Assembly (NCBI GenBank): GCA_022826345.1
Contig: JAJDVB010000143.1
Span: forward strand, 1-15,361
From: Alphaproteobacteria bacterium
Lineage (GTDB): Bacteria > Pseudomonadota > Alphaproteobacteria > UBA828
Reading direction: 5' to 3'
Length of the DNA: 15,361 bases
Under the pieces are notes generated by a model. It saw nothing but the letters and a program-made list of their open reading frames with translations. It searched no databases and had not been told where the DNA came from. Below are positions 7,598-15,226 of the stretch, piece after piece. The translations under genes and the position numbers were made by a program. Position 1 is the stretch's first letter. Each line of letters starts with the position of its first letter.

Positions 7598-7684
7598 GAA
7601 TCCCACCTATCCCGCTCAATCCCAACGAATCCCACTTAATCCCGCTTATCCCGGTGAATCCCACTTAATCCCGGCGAATCCCGC
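7598..7684. repeat. Phased ATCCC array: three imperfect 29-bp repeats of ~10-bp units
   Basis: Nine copies of ATCCC start at 7600, 7609, 7619, 7629, 7639, 7648, 7658, 7668 and 7678, giving spacings of 9, 10, 10, 10, 9, 10, 10, 10. The array also reads as three adjacent 29-bp units (7598-7626, 7627-7655, 7656-7684), each opening with GAATCCCAC; an exact 18-bp block recurs at 7627-7644 and 7656-7673. A degenerate extra copy (TCCC at 7589) precedes it. The linkers are AT-richer than the surroundings. The 10-bp period puts every ATCCC on nearly the same DNA face, as expected of a cooperative protein-binding array, but a simple minisatellite would look the same. Confidence 0.85.
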
Positions 7685-7779
7685 ATAAGTTTCTTGCCCG
7701 CCCGTCTCGCACCGGAGAGCGCGACGTCTCGCAGGGCACGATCCTGGCGAGAAATGCGGGTTGGACCAAGGACGCACGC

Positions 7780-7809
7780 TTGACCCCTGCGGGCGGCGAT
7801 TTCTATTCT
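7780..7809 (+). promoter_or_regulatory. Sigma-70-like promoter of the propeller-S41-PCu(A)C cassette
   Basis: TTGACC (7780-7785) and TATTCT (7804-7809) are separated by 18 bp. Transcription would begin near 7816, about 60 nt before the first gene. The leader passes through a GC-rich self-complementary stretch (about 7823-7853), then AAGGAGGGG. The promoter lies about 95 bp downstream of the ATCCC array. Confidence 0.5.
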
Positions 7810-7876
7810 GCCGGTCTGTCCATGCCGCCGCCGGCGGGGCGGGCGGTGGCCCGCGCGAACCCAAGGAGGGGAAGGA

Positions 7877-9034
7877 ATGAACAAGTTGTTGTCAGCGGGC
7901 CTCGGTGCGCTCGCCGCGCTCGCCGTGACGGCGCCGAGCGTCCATGCGCTGGACGACCTCTCGCACTACGTGTTCGTGCCCAACCGGGCCTCGGCGGACG
8001 TGGCGGTGATCGACACCCGCACCGACGCGGTGGTCGCGCATATTCCGGTGGGCGAGGTGCCGCACCAGGTCGCGGTCTCCCAGACGCTCGGCAAGATGGC
8101 CGTGACCAACACCGCCGACGACACGGTCTCGGTGATCGACCTCGCCACGCTGGAGACATCGGCCACCATCCAGCTCGGCCATGAGCCCGAGCACATGGAG
8201 CTCGACCCCTCGGGCGCGGTGCTTGCCGTCGGCAATATCGGCGAAGGCACGGTCTCTCTGGTCTCGCTCAGGTCAGAGCACGAGGTCGCGCGCGTGGACG
8301 GGCTGCACGAGCCCCACAACATGACCTTCGACCCCTCGGGCCAGCGTCTCTACATCGGCAACCTCGGGGCGAGCTTCGTCAGCCTGATCGATGTGCCCAA
8401 GGCGACGGTCGCGGGCGAGATCGCGATCGGGCCGGACCGCGCGCTCGCGCACCACGAGGATGACGACACCGCCTATCAGGGGATCATCAACGTCACCGCC
8501 ACGCCCGACGGGCGCCTCGGCTTCGCGGCCTACGGCGAGGGCGATCGCATGGCCGTGATCGATCTCGAAACGGGCCAGACGCTCAAGGACCTGGCGCTCG
8601 GCGATACACCCTGGCGCGCGTTCACCACCAGCGACGGCCGCTACATGATCGTCCCCAACAATGGCGACGAGACGGTCTCCGTGGTCTCGACCGAGACGCT
8701 CGACGAGGTGGCGCGCCTCCCCGGCGCGACCGACATGACCGGCGTCAACACCGGCTGGTTCGACAGGTTTGCCTACGTGATCAGCCGGGGCGACGACAAG
8801 GCGCTGGTGATCGACCTCGAGACCATGCAGCCGGCTGGTGAGATCGCGCTGCCCGGCACGCCCGAGACCGGCGTCGTGACGCCGGACGGCACCAAGCTCT
8901 ACGTCGCGCTCAGCGATGCGAACACGGTCGCCGTGATCGACGTGGAGGCGAAGGCTGTCGTCGCGACGATCGAGGGCGTGGGCGAGGAGCCCTGGGGCGC
9001 GCACATGGCAGGCGCAGTCAACTACTGCCACTAG
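7877..9034 (+). CDS. Exported YVTN-family beta-propeller protein
   Basis: A 385-aa periplasmic or secreted protein. A Sec signal peptide (residues 1-24, cleavage after SVHA) is followed by eight recognisable YVTN-type strands-and-turn repeats. Each has the form (Y/F/V)-V-x-N...V-x-V-I-D: for example YVFVPNRASADVAVID, KMAVTNTADDTVSVID, RLYIGNLGASFVSLID and KLYVALSDANTVAVID. Two sister loops, HEPEHMELDPSG and HEPHNMTFDPSG, are conserved between blades and rich in His/Met/Glu. The C-terminus is AVNYCH. The repeats predict a seven- or eight-bladed propeller acting as a binding scaffold; no catalytic motif is recognised. Start ATG 7877 follows AAGGAGGGGAAGGA. The TAG stop lies inside the ribosome site of the next gene, so translation is coupled. 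Proteins of this family are often found near metal or redox enzymes, which fits the copper chaperone two genes on (inference). Confidence 0.92.
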   Translation: MNKLLSAGLGALAALAVTAPSVHALDDLSHYVFVPNRASADVAVIDTRTDAVVAHIPVGEVPHQVAVSQTLGKMAVTNTADDTVSVIDLATLETSATIQLGHEPEHMELDPSGAVLAVGNIGEGTVSLVSLRSEHEVARVDGLHEPHNMTFDPSGQRLYIGNLGASFVSLIDVPKATVAGEIAIGPDRALAHHEDDDTAYQGIINVTATPDGRLGFAAYGEGDRMAVIDLETGQTLKDLALGDTPWRAFTTSDGRYMIVPNNGDETVSVVSTETLDEVARLPGATDMTGVNTGWFDRFAYVISRGDDKALVIDLETMQPAGEIALPGTPETGVVTPDGTKLYVALSDANTVAVIDVEAKAVVATIEGVGEEPWGAHMAGAVNYCH

Positions 9035-9045
9035 GGGCCGCGACG
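9033..9045 (+). promoter_or_regulatory. Ribosome binding site and ACG start codon of the S41-like gene
   Basis: AGGGG (9033-9037) shares its first two bases with the TAG stop of the propeller gene. It is followed by 5 nt and then ACG (9043-9045). From that codon the frame reads TTASLRIAAGILALASLSAS, a textbook signal peptide. No ATG, GTG or TTG occurs in this frame until GTG 9280, which has no Shine-Dalgarno and would cut off the signal. Either ACG is used as a weak start or it is a mutated or mis-sequenced ATG. Confidence 0.55.
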
Positions 9046-9873
9046 ACCGCTTCCCTCCGCATCGCCGCCGGCATCCTGGCGCTGGCGTCGCTGAGCGCCT
9101 CGGCTGGGGCTGAGGCGGCATCGGTCGTACCGCGCGACCGCCTACTCAACGCCGTCGAGCGCCATGCGGCGCTCCCCGCAGCGCTCGGCACGGAAATCGA
9201 GCAGCGCTGCCCAACGGACGGCACACGGTGCGCCGCGCAGCTCATCGCGGGCAGCCTGCCGGCGGCCCGCCTGGTTCGGGTGAACCACCCGGATACCGAT
9301 ACGATCCGGCGCGCCTACACCGTTCCTTCGGTTACGTCCGTCGAACGGCGCGGCGATGGGGTGCTCGTCGTGGCGCTCGACCGCTTCGGCCGTACCGCCG
9401 ACCGCGAGATCGTGGACGCCATCGATGCCGTCGGGCCGGCGGAGACGGCACGCGTGGTGCTCGATCTGCGCGGCAATGCTGGCGGCGATTTCGACCGGAT
9501 GCGGCGCGTGGCGAGCCTCTTCACGGGGCCGAGGGAGAGCGCAGTCCGCCTCTACGGCCTCAACGGTGCGGCCGACGTGGCGCTGCCCCAGCCGCTTCGC
9601 GCTATCGGCGAATTCGAGATCGACGTGCTGATCGGCCCCGGCACGGCGAGCAGTGCGGAGGTGCTGGCGGCACTGCTCCGCCGCCACGCCGGCGCTCGGC
9701 TCATCGGCGCGCCCACTATGGGCAAGGACTGGCTCACCCGGCTCGTCCCGGTGGATCACGACTGGCGCCTTGCGATCCCTGCGGAGCGGATCGAGGTACC
9801 GGGCGAGACGCTGACACAGGGCCTCGTGCCCGATGTCGAGTCCGCGCCCGATGAGCAGCAGGCTTACGAGTGA
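9043..9873 (+). CDS. Exported S41 (tail-specific protease) family protein, non-canonical ACG start
   Basis: A predicted periplasmic serine protease-like protein of 276 aa if started at ACG 9043, or 197 aa if started at GTG 9280. From the ACG: signal peptide with hydrophobic core LRIAAGILALASL and cleavage near SASAGA, a short region with two Cys (QRCPTDGTRC), then the S41 core. Core motifs are VVLDLRGNAGGDFDRMRRVA, GPGTASSAEVLAALL with nucleophile Ser203, and PTMGKDW with Lys228. The Ser-Lys spacing is 25, equal to E. coli Prc Ser430/Lys455. The end, TQGLVPDV, is also typical. No PDZ domain is present, so it is far smaller than CtpA or Prc. It sits between the propeller and the copper chaperone (13 bp to the next ATG), apparently one operon. 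Substrate unknown. A standard gene caller would start at 9280 and lose the signal. Confidence 0.75.
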   Translation, partial: TTASLRIAAGILALASLSASAGAEAASVVPRDRLLNAVERHAALPAALGTEIEQRCPTDGTRCAAQLIAGSLPAARLVRVNHPDTDTIRRAYTVPSVTSVERRGDGVLVVALDRFGRTADREIVDAIDAVGPAETARVVLDLRGNAGGDFDRMRRVASLFTGPRESAVRLYGLNGAADVALPQPLRAIGEFEIDVLIGPGTASSAEVLAALLRRHAGARLIGAPTMGKDWLTRLVPVDHDWRLAIPAERIEVPGETLTQGLVPDVESAPDEQQAYE

Positions 9874-9886
9874 AAGGAAACACACG

Positions 9887-10360
9887 ATGATCCGGTTGAA
9901 AGTGCTCGCGGCCGCGCTCGGAGTGCTCGCCATTCTGGGGACGGCGGTGCCGGCGCAGGCGCACGAGGAGAAGACCGGCGACATCACGATCGTCCACCCC
10001 TGGTCGCGGCCGGCCGCGCAGGGGCAAAACGGCGTGATCTATCTCGAAATTCGCAACCGCGGTGCAGCCGACGACCGCCTCGTCGCTGTCAGCACGCCAC
10101 TCGCCACGAAGGTCGAGCTACACCGGAGCACGATGGAAGAGGGCATCCACCGCATGGAGAGGGTGGAGAGCATCGTGGTGCCGGCGGGCGGCACGGTAGA
10201 ACTCGCGCCCGGCGGCCTTCACGTCATGCTGATCGACCTGAAGTTCATGCTGATGGCAGAGGAAACCATCCCCGTCACCTTCACCTTCGAGCGCTCGGGC
10301 GCCATCACGACCGGCGTCTCCGTCGAATTTCGAAGCGGCGGCGATGACCACGACCACTGA
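9887..10360 (+). CDS. Periplasmic copper chaperone PCu(A)C
   Basis: A 157-aa exported copper(I) carrier of the PCu(A)C/DUF461 family, which in other bacteria delivers copper to the CuA site of cytochrome oxidase or to Sco. Seen: signal peptide ending VPAQA (residue 25), mature start HEEKTGDITIVHPWSRPA, and the complete family metal motif H-x10-M-x21-H-x-M with His79, Met90, His112 and Met114. The C-terminus is a His/Asp tail (DDHDH) that may add a weak metal site. Start: ATG 9887 with AAAGGAAA upstream; an in-frame ATG at 9833 lies inside the previous gene and would bury the signal peptide. It ends the cassette and is followed at once by a terminator hairpin. Confidence 0.93.
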   Translation: MIRLKVLAAALGVLAILGTAVPAQAHEEKTGDITIVHPWSRPAAQGQNGVIYLEIRNRGAADDRLVAVSTPLATKVELHRSTMEEGIHRMERVESIVVPAGGTVELAPGGLHVMLIDLKFMLMAEETIPVTFTFERSGAITTGVSVEFRSGGDDHDH

Positions 10361-10363
10361 GGC

Positions 10364-10400
10364 TGCTCCGCAAGAGACCCAGTGGCTGGCGGAGCATTTT
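10364..10400 (+). terminator. Rho-independent terminator of the propeller-S41-PCu(A)C operon
   Basis: A perfect 8-bp stem TGCTCCGC (10364-10371) / GCGGAGCA (10389-10396) with a 17-nt loop is followed directly by TTTT (10397-10400). A smaller CCAG-TGG-CTGG hairpin is nested in the loop. It begins 4 bp after the PCu(A)C stop. Confidence 0.7.
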
Positions 10401-10404
10401 GTGA

Positions 10405-10459
10405 TCCGGGCCGCAAGGCGGCCCGGACGGCGCGACCGCGCCGCCCGCCGAATGGCGGG
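10405..10459. repeat. Cluster of three back-to-back perfect hairpins
   Basis: Three adjoining inverted repeats fill 55 bp: a 10-bp stem with AAG loop (10405-10427), a 7-bp stem CGGCGCG/CGCGCCG with AC loop (10428-10443), and a 6-bp stem CCCGCC/GGCGGG with GAAT loop (10444-10459). There is no T-run, so they are not simple terminators. They are followed by a GAGCG-rich stretch (about 10470-10482). The form recalls REP/BIME-type intergenic palindromes or a small structured RNA; identity not recognised. Confidence 0.6.
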
Positions 10460-10500
10460 TAGCCAAGTGAGCGGAGCGAGCGCCCGGCGCCTGAGGGAAC

Positions 10501-10532
10501 AGAAATAAAGAGCAAGTGCCCCCGGCACTTGC
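10501..10532 (-). terminator. Rho-independent terminator of the ABC importer operon
   Basis: A perfect 9-bp stem GCAAGTGCC (10512-10520) / GGCACTTGC (10524-10532) with a 3-nt loop lies 5 bp beyond the stop of the ATPase gene. Read on the minus strand it is followed by TCTTTATTTCT, a good U-tract. Confidence 0.85.
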
Positions 10533-10537
10533 AACCG

Positions 10538-11614
<1,077 letters not shown>

Positions 11615-11630
11615 GGCTTGTCTTCCCCGC

Positions 11631-12539
11631 TTATCCCTTGACCGCGCCGAGGGTGAGCCCGCGCACGATGTAACGCTGCGCGAAGAGCGCGATCAACACC
11701 GGCGGGACCATGGCGATGAGCGAGCGCACAGCCACGAACCAGAACTGCACGCCGCGCGAATCCACACCGCCCGCGATGTGGACCGGCATGGTCGCCGACT
11801 CCTTGATGGTGAGGATCACCGCAAAGAGATACTCGTTCCACGCGAACGCGAACATGATGAGCGCGGACGCCGCAATCGCCGGCAGCGCGAGCGGGATCGC
11901 CACGCGGAAGAACGCGACGAAGTGCGAGCCGCCGTCCACCAGCGCCGCCTCCTCCAGCTCGATCGGCAGGTCCTGGAAGGTCTGGCGCACGATCACCACC
12001 ACGAATGGCAGGATGAAGGTGGCGTTGACCAGGATCAGGGCAGCATGGGTGTCCAGCATGTCGAGCGAGGAGAAGACGATGAAGAAGGGCACCGCCGTCG
12101 CCACCGGCGGCAGCACCCGCTGCGACAGGAACCAGATCGTGAGGTCCTTGTTCTTGATGCGCTTGAAGCGGAAGCGCGCGAGCGCATAGGCGGCGGGCAG
12201 GCCAAGGGCGAGCGCGATCAGCACCGAGCAGATGGAGATGATCAGGCTGTTGCCGAAGGCGTTGTGGGCCTCTGGTGTCGAAAGCTGCGATATCCAGTTC
12301 TCGAGCGTCGGCGTGAAGTCGAGGAAGGGGACGCCGAGGCCAGCCACGGTGAAGGTGTCTGCCGGCGCGCGCAGGCTGTTGGAGACCGCCCAGTAGATCG
12401 GGAAGAAGAAGATCAGCGCGACGAAGATCGCGATGATCGAGAAGCCGGCATCGGCGAACCAGAGCCGTTTGCGCTTGCCGCGTGCCTGAGGGACGCCGGT
12501 GGGCTGCCCGAACAGCGACTTGCCCAGCCCGCTAAGCAT
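11631..12539 (-). CDS. ABC importer permease, MalG/CUT1-like
   Basis: A 302-aa inner-membrane subunit. Seen: a cytoplasmic basic N-terminus (QARGKRKR, 18-25), a first transmembrane segment at about 31-51 (IIAIFVALIFFFPIYW), and five further hydrophobic segments. The EAA loop EEAALVDGGSHFVAFFRVAI lies at about 196-215, followed by FAWNEYLFAV. Length and layout match MalG-type permeases. Its start overlaps the end of the MalF-type gene by 8 bp and a TGAGG ribosome site precedes the ATG, which points to translational coupling and equimolar production of the two membrane subunits. It shares the family with the orphan permease at 2860-3732, but the two are clearly divergent in sequence. Confidence 0.95.
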   Translation of the reverse strand: MLSGLGKSLFGQPTGVPQARGKRKRLWFADAGFSIIAIFVALIFFFPIYWAVSNSLRAPADTFTVAGLGVPFLDFTPTLENWISQLSTPEAHNAFGNSLIISICSVLIALALGLPAAYALARFRFKRIKNKDLTIWFLSQRVLPPVATAVPFFIVFSSLDMLDTHAALILVNATFILPFVVVIVRQTFQDLPIELEEAALVDGGSHFVAFFRVAIPLALPAIAASALIMFAFAWNEYLFAVILTIKESATMPVHIAGGVDSRGVQFWFVAVRSLIAMVPPVLIALFAQRYIVRGLTLGAVKG

Positions 12540-13485
12540 AGGTCTGCCTCAGGCGGCGGAAGAAGAGGGTGACCACGATCATCACCACGATCAGCAGCAG
12601 GTAGGCCATGGCCGAGGCATAGCCAAAGTCGTTGAGCTTGAAGCCGCGGGTGAACGCCAGGTAACTGTAGGACTGGGTGGCGATGCCGGGCCCGCCCTTG
12701 GTCAGCGTCGCGATGATGTCGAAGAGCTTGACCGCCTCCGCCAGGCGCAGCAGCAGCACGATGATGATGACCGGCTGCATCATCGGAATCACGACGATGC
12801 GCCAGAGGTCCCATGCCGAGCCACTGTCCAGTCGTGCGCATTCCACCAGGTCGTCTGGGATGCTCTGCAGCGCTGCGAGGAACACAAGGAAACAGAACGG
12901 TGTCCATTGCCATATGTCGACGATTATCACCGATACGAGGGCCCAATCGGGCTGCGATAACCATGGTATGCCCATGAATTCGAGCGGGCCGCCAATCTCG
13001 TAAAACACTGTAAAGAATAGGTAACCGACCGCGATCGGAGTCGCGAAAATCGGCAATATCATGATCGTTCGCAACACGGGTCGCCCGAAGATGTATCGGT
13101 GAAAGAGGAAGGCGAGCAGGAATCCCAGCACAATCTCGGCGGTCACCGCCGAGAACACGAAGATCGCGGTGACCTTCACCGCAGAGCCCACTTCCTCGTC
13201 GCCGAAGGCGCGGATGAAACTGGCGAAGCCGTTCCAGGTGAAGTTGGTCTGAAGCTCGCGGTGAACCACCGTCTTGGTGCGCGGCTCGCCGCTCTTCTTG
13301 AGCACGGGCTCGCCGGCCTCGTTGAGCACCGGCACTTTCTCGCGCCCGGTGACGACGACCTTGCGATCGACGTCGTGGAAGCTGATATAGAGCGAATAGC
13401 CGAGCGGGAAGACCGTGAACGCCAGCACCCAGAAGACGGCCGGCAGCAGGAAGACGAACTTGACCGGCTTGGTCCAGCGGATCAT
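12532..13485 (-). CDS. ABC importer permease, MalF/UgpA-like
   Basis: A 317-aa inner-membrane subunit. Seen: transmembrane segment 1 (about 9-31), then a long polar periplasmic insertion (about 37-98) containing the duplicated motif GEPVLKKSGEPR, five more membrane segments, and the EAA loop at about 213-235 (VECARLDSGSAWDLWRIVVI, with Cys in place of the central Ala). Start: ATG 13483-13485; an in-frame TAG lies two codons before it and no strong ribosome site is visible, so translation is probably weaker than that of the binding protein. Odd: the stretch at about 12840-13090 (residues 130-215) uses many codons rare elsewhere in the window, including four ATA plus TTA, CTA, GTA and ACA. Confidence 0.94.
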   Translation of the reverse strand: MIRWTKPVKFVFLLPAVFWVLAFTVFPLGYSLYISFHDVDRKVVVTGREKVPVLNEAGEPVLKKSGEPRTKTVVHRELQTNFTWNGFASFIRAFGDEEVGSAVKVTAIFVFSAVTAEIVLGFLLAFLFHRYIFGRPVLRTIMILPIFATPIAVGYLFFTVFYEIGGPLEFMGIPWLSQPDWALVSVIIVDIWQWTPFCFLVFLAALQSIPDDLVECARLDSGSAWDLWRIVVIPMMQPVIIIVLLLRLAEAVKLFDIIATLTKGGPGIATQSYSYLAFTRGFKLNDFGYASAMAYLLLIVVMIVVTLFFRRLRQTYA

Positions 13486-13525
13486 GGCCGGCTAGCTACT
13501 TTCGTGATCGGCAGTCGGCAGGGCC

Positions 13526-13558
13526 CGGGGCGGGCACGGCAAGCCGCGCACCGCCCCG
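13526..13558 (-). promoter_or_regulatory. Strong intercistronic hairpin between binding-protein and permease genes
   Basis: In the minus-strand transcript, CGGGGCGG (13558-13551) pairs with CCGCCCCG (13533-13526). Inside it GCGCGGC (13549-13543) pairs with GCCGTGC (13540-13534) through one G-U pair. Together they form about 15 bp with a single bulge. No U-run follows, so it is not an intrinsic terminator. It lies within the 97-bp gap after the binding-protein stop. By analogy with malE-malF and similar operons, it may protect the binding-protein mRNA from 3' exonucleases and lower expression of the membrane subunits. Confidence 0.6.
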
Positions 13559-13582
13559 CAAACCCTACCCGATGGCCTTGGC

Positions 13583-15226
13583 CTAGCCGCCGAAGCCGAT
13601 CGCTTCCTGATACTGCTGGAGAATCTTGTCACGGCCGAGACGGTCCGTGATGTCCTCCCAGGACGCTGCGGTATCGGAAAGCGCTTCCTGAGCGGTCTTC
13701 TGGCCGCTCATGGCCGCGGACAGGTTCTTGTCCATGATGTCCCAGTACGCGGGCGCCCCCTCGATCCGCAGATAGGTCAGGATCGTCGGCGCGGTGAAGT
13801 TGTCGTAATAGGCCTGCGTGTACTCGGCGACATCGTCCGCGTGCCAGCCTGCAGCCACGTAGTCCTCGACCTTGGCCTCGCCCAGCGGCTCCAGGAACTG
13901 GTAGTAGTACCCCGGATCGACGCCGGTCCAGCCATTGTACGCGCCCCAGTTCGAGGACGGCTTGATCGCCATCAGCGAGAGGAACGAGTAGGCGGCATCC
14001 GGGTTCTCCGAGAACGCCGAGATCACACCGTGCCACGAGCCGCCGGTGGTGTTGCCGACCGGCTCCGGGTTATCGGTTTCGACCCAGGCGCCGTTCTCGT
14101 GATCCCAGTAAGTGTCGGAAGCCGGCAGGATGGCCGAGCCGCAGATGCCCTTGAGCTTGGAGCGCGACTCATCCTGGCAGAGCGAGCCGACATCGCCCCA
14201 GCTGAACACGAAGATCGACTTGCCGCGCAGGAAGTAGTCCCAGGCCTCGCCGAGGCTCCAGCCCACCTGCGCCTCCGGGCCCGTCTTGTGCAGCTCTTGC
14301 AGGAACTCGAGCGCTGCGACGTGACCGGGGCTGTCGATCAGCGGAGTCATGTCGGTGGGATCGAACCAGTAGACGTTGTGGTGCTGGGTGACCGCCTCGC
14401 CCGGAGTCATGGCGAAGGAAGCGGACAGCGACTGGAAGTGATAGTGGCCCTGCTCACCCACCTTGAGGTGCAGCACGGTGCCGCTATCGGCGTCATCGTC
14501 GTTGGCATCCCAGTTCTTGCCGTCGAAATACTGCGAGATGTCGAGCAGCTGTTGCCAGGTCTTGGGCGGGACAGGCATGTCATAGCCCTTCTCCGCCTTG
14601 AACGCGGCCTGGTGCTCGGGGTCGTTGAGCACGTCGCGCCGGTAGTAGAGCACCTGGCCGTCGGCGTCGTTGAGCACGCCGTAGCCCACGTCTCCCCAGG
14701 TGTGCAGGGTCTTGAGCGAGTCCGGCATGGAATCGTAGGTCCACTGCGGATGCTCGCCGCTCTCCATGTACTCCTCGATGGGAAGCATGTAGTCGCCGGC
14801 GACCAGGTCGCCGTAGAAGAAGGCCCCGACGATGATCCCGTCGTAGAGGCCGGTGCCCTGACGCAGGTCGAGCATCATCTTGGCGTAGAGGTCGGTGATC
14901 GGCGTGAGCGCGATCTCGAGCTTGCCGCCGGAAAGCTCTTCCCAGATCGGGCGGAAGCTGAAGATCGGCCCCGAGATCCCGCCGCGCGGACCCGAATCGA
15001 GGGTGAGCACGGTGATCGTGGTGCCCTCGAACGGCGCTTCGCCGGGCCCGAAGAGGGAGCCCAGCTCGTCCCGCGAGGTCTTGATTACGGCGCCGTCCTC
15101 CATGATGAGGTCGACGGAACCATCGTCGTGCCACACGACGTGGCTGTCTTGCGCCATTGCGTCTGACGCGGTCAGTGCGGCGAGCGCCACACCGGCCGAG
15201 ACCAAACCGGCTCGTAAGGCCTTCAT
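13583..15226 (-). CDS. Periplasmic solute-binding protein of the ABC importer, large SBP type
   Basis: A 547-aa receptor that captures the importer's substrate. Seen: signal peptide with KALRAGLVSAGVALAALTAS and cleavage after DAMA (residue 25). A polar N-terminal extension (about 26-68, including WHDDGSVDLIMEDGAVIKTS) comes before the usual SBP start GTTITVLTLDSG. The SBP_bac_1 fold follows, with GTGLYDGIIVGAFFYGDLV, many Trp/Tyr in the lobes typical of carbohydrate or polyol binding, SIFVFSWGDVG, and two Cys in SLCQDESRSKLKGIC. At about 520 mature residues it is longer than ordinary sugar receptors (about 400). Large binding proteins of this kind are known from alphaproteobacterial polyol/glycerol importers, but no specific substrate can be assigned. 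First gene of the operon; ATG 15226 with AGGGAGAG upstream. Confidence 0.94.
   Translation of the reverse strand: MKALRAGLVSAGVALAALTASDAMAQDSHVVWHDDGSVDLIMEDGAVIKTSRDELGSLFGPGEAPFEGTTITVLTLDSGPRGGISGPIFSFRPIWEELSGGKLEIALTPITDLYAKMMLDLRQGTGLYDGIIVGAFFYGDLVAGDYMLPIEEYMESGEHPQWTYDSMPDSLKTLHTWGDVGYGVLNDADGQVLYYRRDVLNDPEHQAAFKAEKGYDMPVPPKTWQQLLDISQYFDGKNWDANDDDADSGTVLHLKVGEQGHYHFQSLSASFAMTPGEAVTQHHNVYWFDPTDMTPLIDSPGHVAALEFLQELHKTGPEAQVGWSLGEAWDYFLRGKSIFVFSWGDVGSLCQDESRSKLKGICGSAILPASDTYWDHENGAWVETDNPEPVGNTTGGSWHGVISAFSENPDAAYSFLSLMAIKPSSNWGAYNGWTGVDPGYYYQFLEPLGEAKVEDYVAAGWHADDVAEYTQAYYDNFTAPTILTYLRIEGAPAYWDIMDKNLSAAMSGQKTAQEALSDTAASWEDITDRLGRDKILQQYQEAIGFGG

Larger units (their letters stand above)
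7470..7876. other. 407-bp intergenic region between pyk and the propeller cassette
   Basis: No convincing gene is seen here. The left end has a weak long-loop inverted repeat CGCCCCG/CGGGGCG (7470-7476 and 7499-7505) without a T-run, so it is not a clear terminator for pyk. The centre holds the ATCCC array (7598-7684). The right end carries a sigma-70-like promoter (7780-7809) and a GC-rich leader. Short reading frames across the array translate to IP/NP-rich (plus) or GI/RD-rich (minus) repeats, which is a by-product of the repeat. Confidence 0.7.

Noticed and set aside
7526..7668. Possible 47-codon peptide with IP/NP repeats, or its minus-strand counterpart (7636-7884)
   Set aside because: The peptide repeats are just the translation of the 10-bp ATCCC array; no convincing ribosome site or conserved start.
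7598..7684. CRISPR array
   Set aside because: Repeats are adjacent 29-bp units made of 10-bp subunits with no unique 30-40 bp spacers, and no cas genes are nearby.
9005..9060. Programmed -1 frameshift joining the propeller to the S41 protein
   Set aside because: The frames are in the right register, but no slippery heptamer is present. The signal peptide directly after the propeller stop, with its own ribosome site, argues for separate initiation.
9833..9886. Earlier ATG for the PCu(A)C gene
   Set aside because: It lies inside the S41 gene and would place 18 polar residues before the signal peptide; ATG 9887 has its own AAAGGAAA site.
13841..15166. 441-codon plus-strand open frame opposite the solute-binding protein
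   Set aside because: Shadow of the binding-protein gene; composition is typical of antisense frames and no ribosome site or domain is seen.
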